Below the pieces are notes generated by a model. The model saw only the letters and a program-made list of their open reading frames with translations, did not search any database and was not told the DNA's origin. Positions 30,128 through 31,297 of a stretch of 31,297 nt of DNA are shown here, one piece after another; the first letter of the stretch is position 1, and every line of letters starts with the position of its first letter. The stretch is from NCBI GenBank assembly GCA_010094045.1, contig ML986694.1, positions 112,983-144,279 on the forward strand, written 5' to 3'. The translations under genes and the position numbers were made by a program. The DNA is from Lojkania enalia. Taxonomy: Eukaryota > Ascomycota > Dothideomycetes > Pleosporales.

Positions 30128-31297
30128 ACGTATCTTACAAGCGAGTAGCCTATATAAGTAAGCAGTCTACCCTATCAACTTTTTTAACCTTTATATACGT
30201 ATAGCTCAACAACTAAATAATATAATAGCAATTTACAACTTGCGCGATTATTCTATAGAAACCTTTATATCCTTCTAGTATATATAAGAATTATACCCAG
30301 TCTTACCGCAGCGGCTATAACACGCTTTATACTATCTGCTTATACCTAATTATACCCTAAATTAGCGTATTATAGCCCGAGTTTTCTTCTTATCATCCTT
30401 TTTAGTAATAATCATCTCTTCTTATACTTTTATTAGGGTCCCTTACGCTTGAATCTGCCTTTTTTTCCGCTATTTCCATTTTATTACTACTTTATTTACT
30501 TCTTAAAGGCTGACGATTTTATTATATATTAACCCGATCTGATATATCGCTTTTATAGAACCTTTCTTAAGCTAATTTAGCTTCTTAATAATAGAAGCTA
30601 GCGAAGAATTTATATCCCTTTAAATCTAATTATAAATTAATATTAATTAAGCTTCTAGCTCGCGCGTATTACTTGGTGTTTTTACTTCTTATAGGGTATT
30701 ATCTTATACTAGCGGTATTAGTATATAAAGCTTTATATTAAGCTTTAAAAGTACTACTTCTAGATTAAATAGGACTAGACTAGCTCCTTAAAAGCTTATA
30801 TAGATATTATCCTTTATAATTAATATATTAAAAGTAGCTTTAAAGGCTGGAAAGAACTTAAGTTTTATAATATAGTTAATATAATTACATACTAAGACTA
30901 AGATCTAATTTCTATATATACGTTTTAATAGTAAGAAGTAGCCTATATCTAGTAGCTGTAATAGATATAATAAATAAGCTGGTATATAGAGTAGAATAAT
31001 ACTCTATTCCTTACAGAGTTTCTAGAAATTAAGCGAGTTATAGCTGTTATAGCTATTAAAGATTAGTAGTTAACACGCGCCTACTATACGATCCCTTATA
31101 TACCTATAAAAGTGCTTTAACTACTTAATACCGAGTTTATTTATTATCCAGCCGTTCTTACTAATTATAATAGCCCAGTTCTTAAGTATATCATTACTTT
31201 CATACTAGGTAGAGAGATGGTAGTAGCTAGTAATAATAATAAAGGGTAGGAGCGTCTAGCTAGTAGTATTAATCTCCTAAATTACTAAAATCCATTT
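30128..31297 (-). mobile_element. Fot1/pogo-type DNA transposon T5 (cut by window end), nested in C
   Basis: Starts ACGTATCTTACAAGCGAG after a TA (30126-30127) and is colinear with T4 at offset 15249 to the window end with no net indel, so its right terminus should lie about 680 bp beyond if it is full length. It sits in the RNase H region of element C. It is the same subfamily as T4. Confidence 0.9.
30240..31297 (-). pseudogene. T5 transposase, catalytic and C-terminal part (RIP-degraded)
   Basis: The minus strand reads inward from the window edge: WILVI-stop-EINTT, then SKNGWIINKLGIK near 31140, then LLIFNSYNSYNS near 31030-31070 (Asp to Asn), then LLLKR near 30910, with the basic C-terminal region toward 30450. 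This is the same enzyme as in T4. The N-terminal DNA-binding part is outside the window. Confidence 0.85.

Noticed and set aside
1..31297. tRNA or rRNA genes, bacterial-type promoters and terminators
   Set aside because: No cloverleaf with intact conserved loops and no rRNA segment was seen by eye; TATA-like words are uninformative in DNA this rich in TpA.

Overview
This is a gene-free, repeat-built stretch of a filamentous ascomycete genome (Pezizomycotina); no species is named because no host gene is visible. Three things point there. The repeats are Ty3/Gypsy LTR retrotransposons with integrase chromodomains and Fot1/pogo-type DNA transposons. Base composition is very AT- and TpA-rich, with CpA/TpG strongly depleted while CC, CT and CG survive. 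Almost every stop inside a recognisable protein is TAG or TAA at a Gln or Trp position, and Cys and His of zinc knuckles read as Tyr. That is the signature of repeat-induced point mutation (RIP). Reading frames are shredded by substitutions, but indels are rare, so proteins can still be followed for kilobases.

Layout, left to right. 1-2395: 3' part of Gypsy copy A1, with its 3' LTR, inserted in the integrase of Gypsy copy B1, whose 3' part and LTR run to 4746. 4747-5545: AT-rich DNA, nothing recognised. 5546-13415: Gypsy copy A2 with both 279-bp LTRs and ATAAG target duplications; it lacks gag, protease and the start of RT, and carries two insertions: a Fot1/pogo element T1 (7502-9340) and a small gag-only LTR element D (10492-12025). 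13574-17584: Fot1/pogo element T3, interrupted by related element T4 (14879-17016), itself interrupted by a solo A-family LTR (16518-16796, AGTAT duplications). 18110-25585: complete Gypsy copy B2, two 540-bp LTRs, CTATA duplications, gag and pro-pol in two continuous but stop-filled frames. 25586-~26814: unrecognised DNA that was continuous with 17587-18109 before B2 inserted, and holds a long low-stop minus-strand frame. ~26815 to the end: third Gypsy family C (gag, protease, RT, RNase H), cut at 30126 by Fot1/pogo element T5, which leaves the window.

The elements record serial insertion. A solo LTR sits in T4, which sits in T3; D and T1 sit in A2; A1 sits in B1; T5 sits in C. The features I find least ordinary are a possible antisense reading frame between integrase and 3' LTR in both Gypsy families A and B, the compact gag-only element D, 17-bp repeats inside the transposon termini, and the unidentified minus-strand frame split by B2. 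Nothing here looks like a functional gene; autonomous activity of any copy is very unlikely because every recognisable coding region contains many stops.
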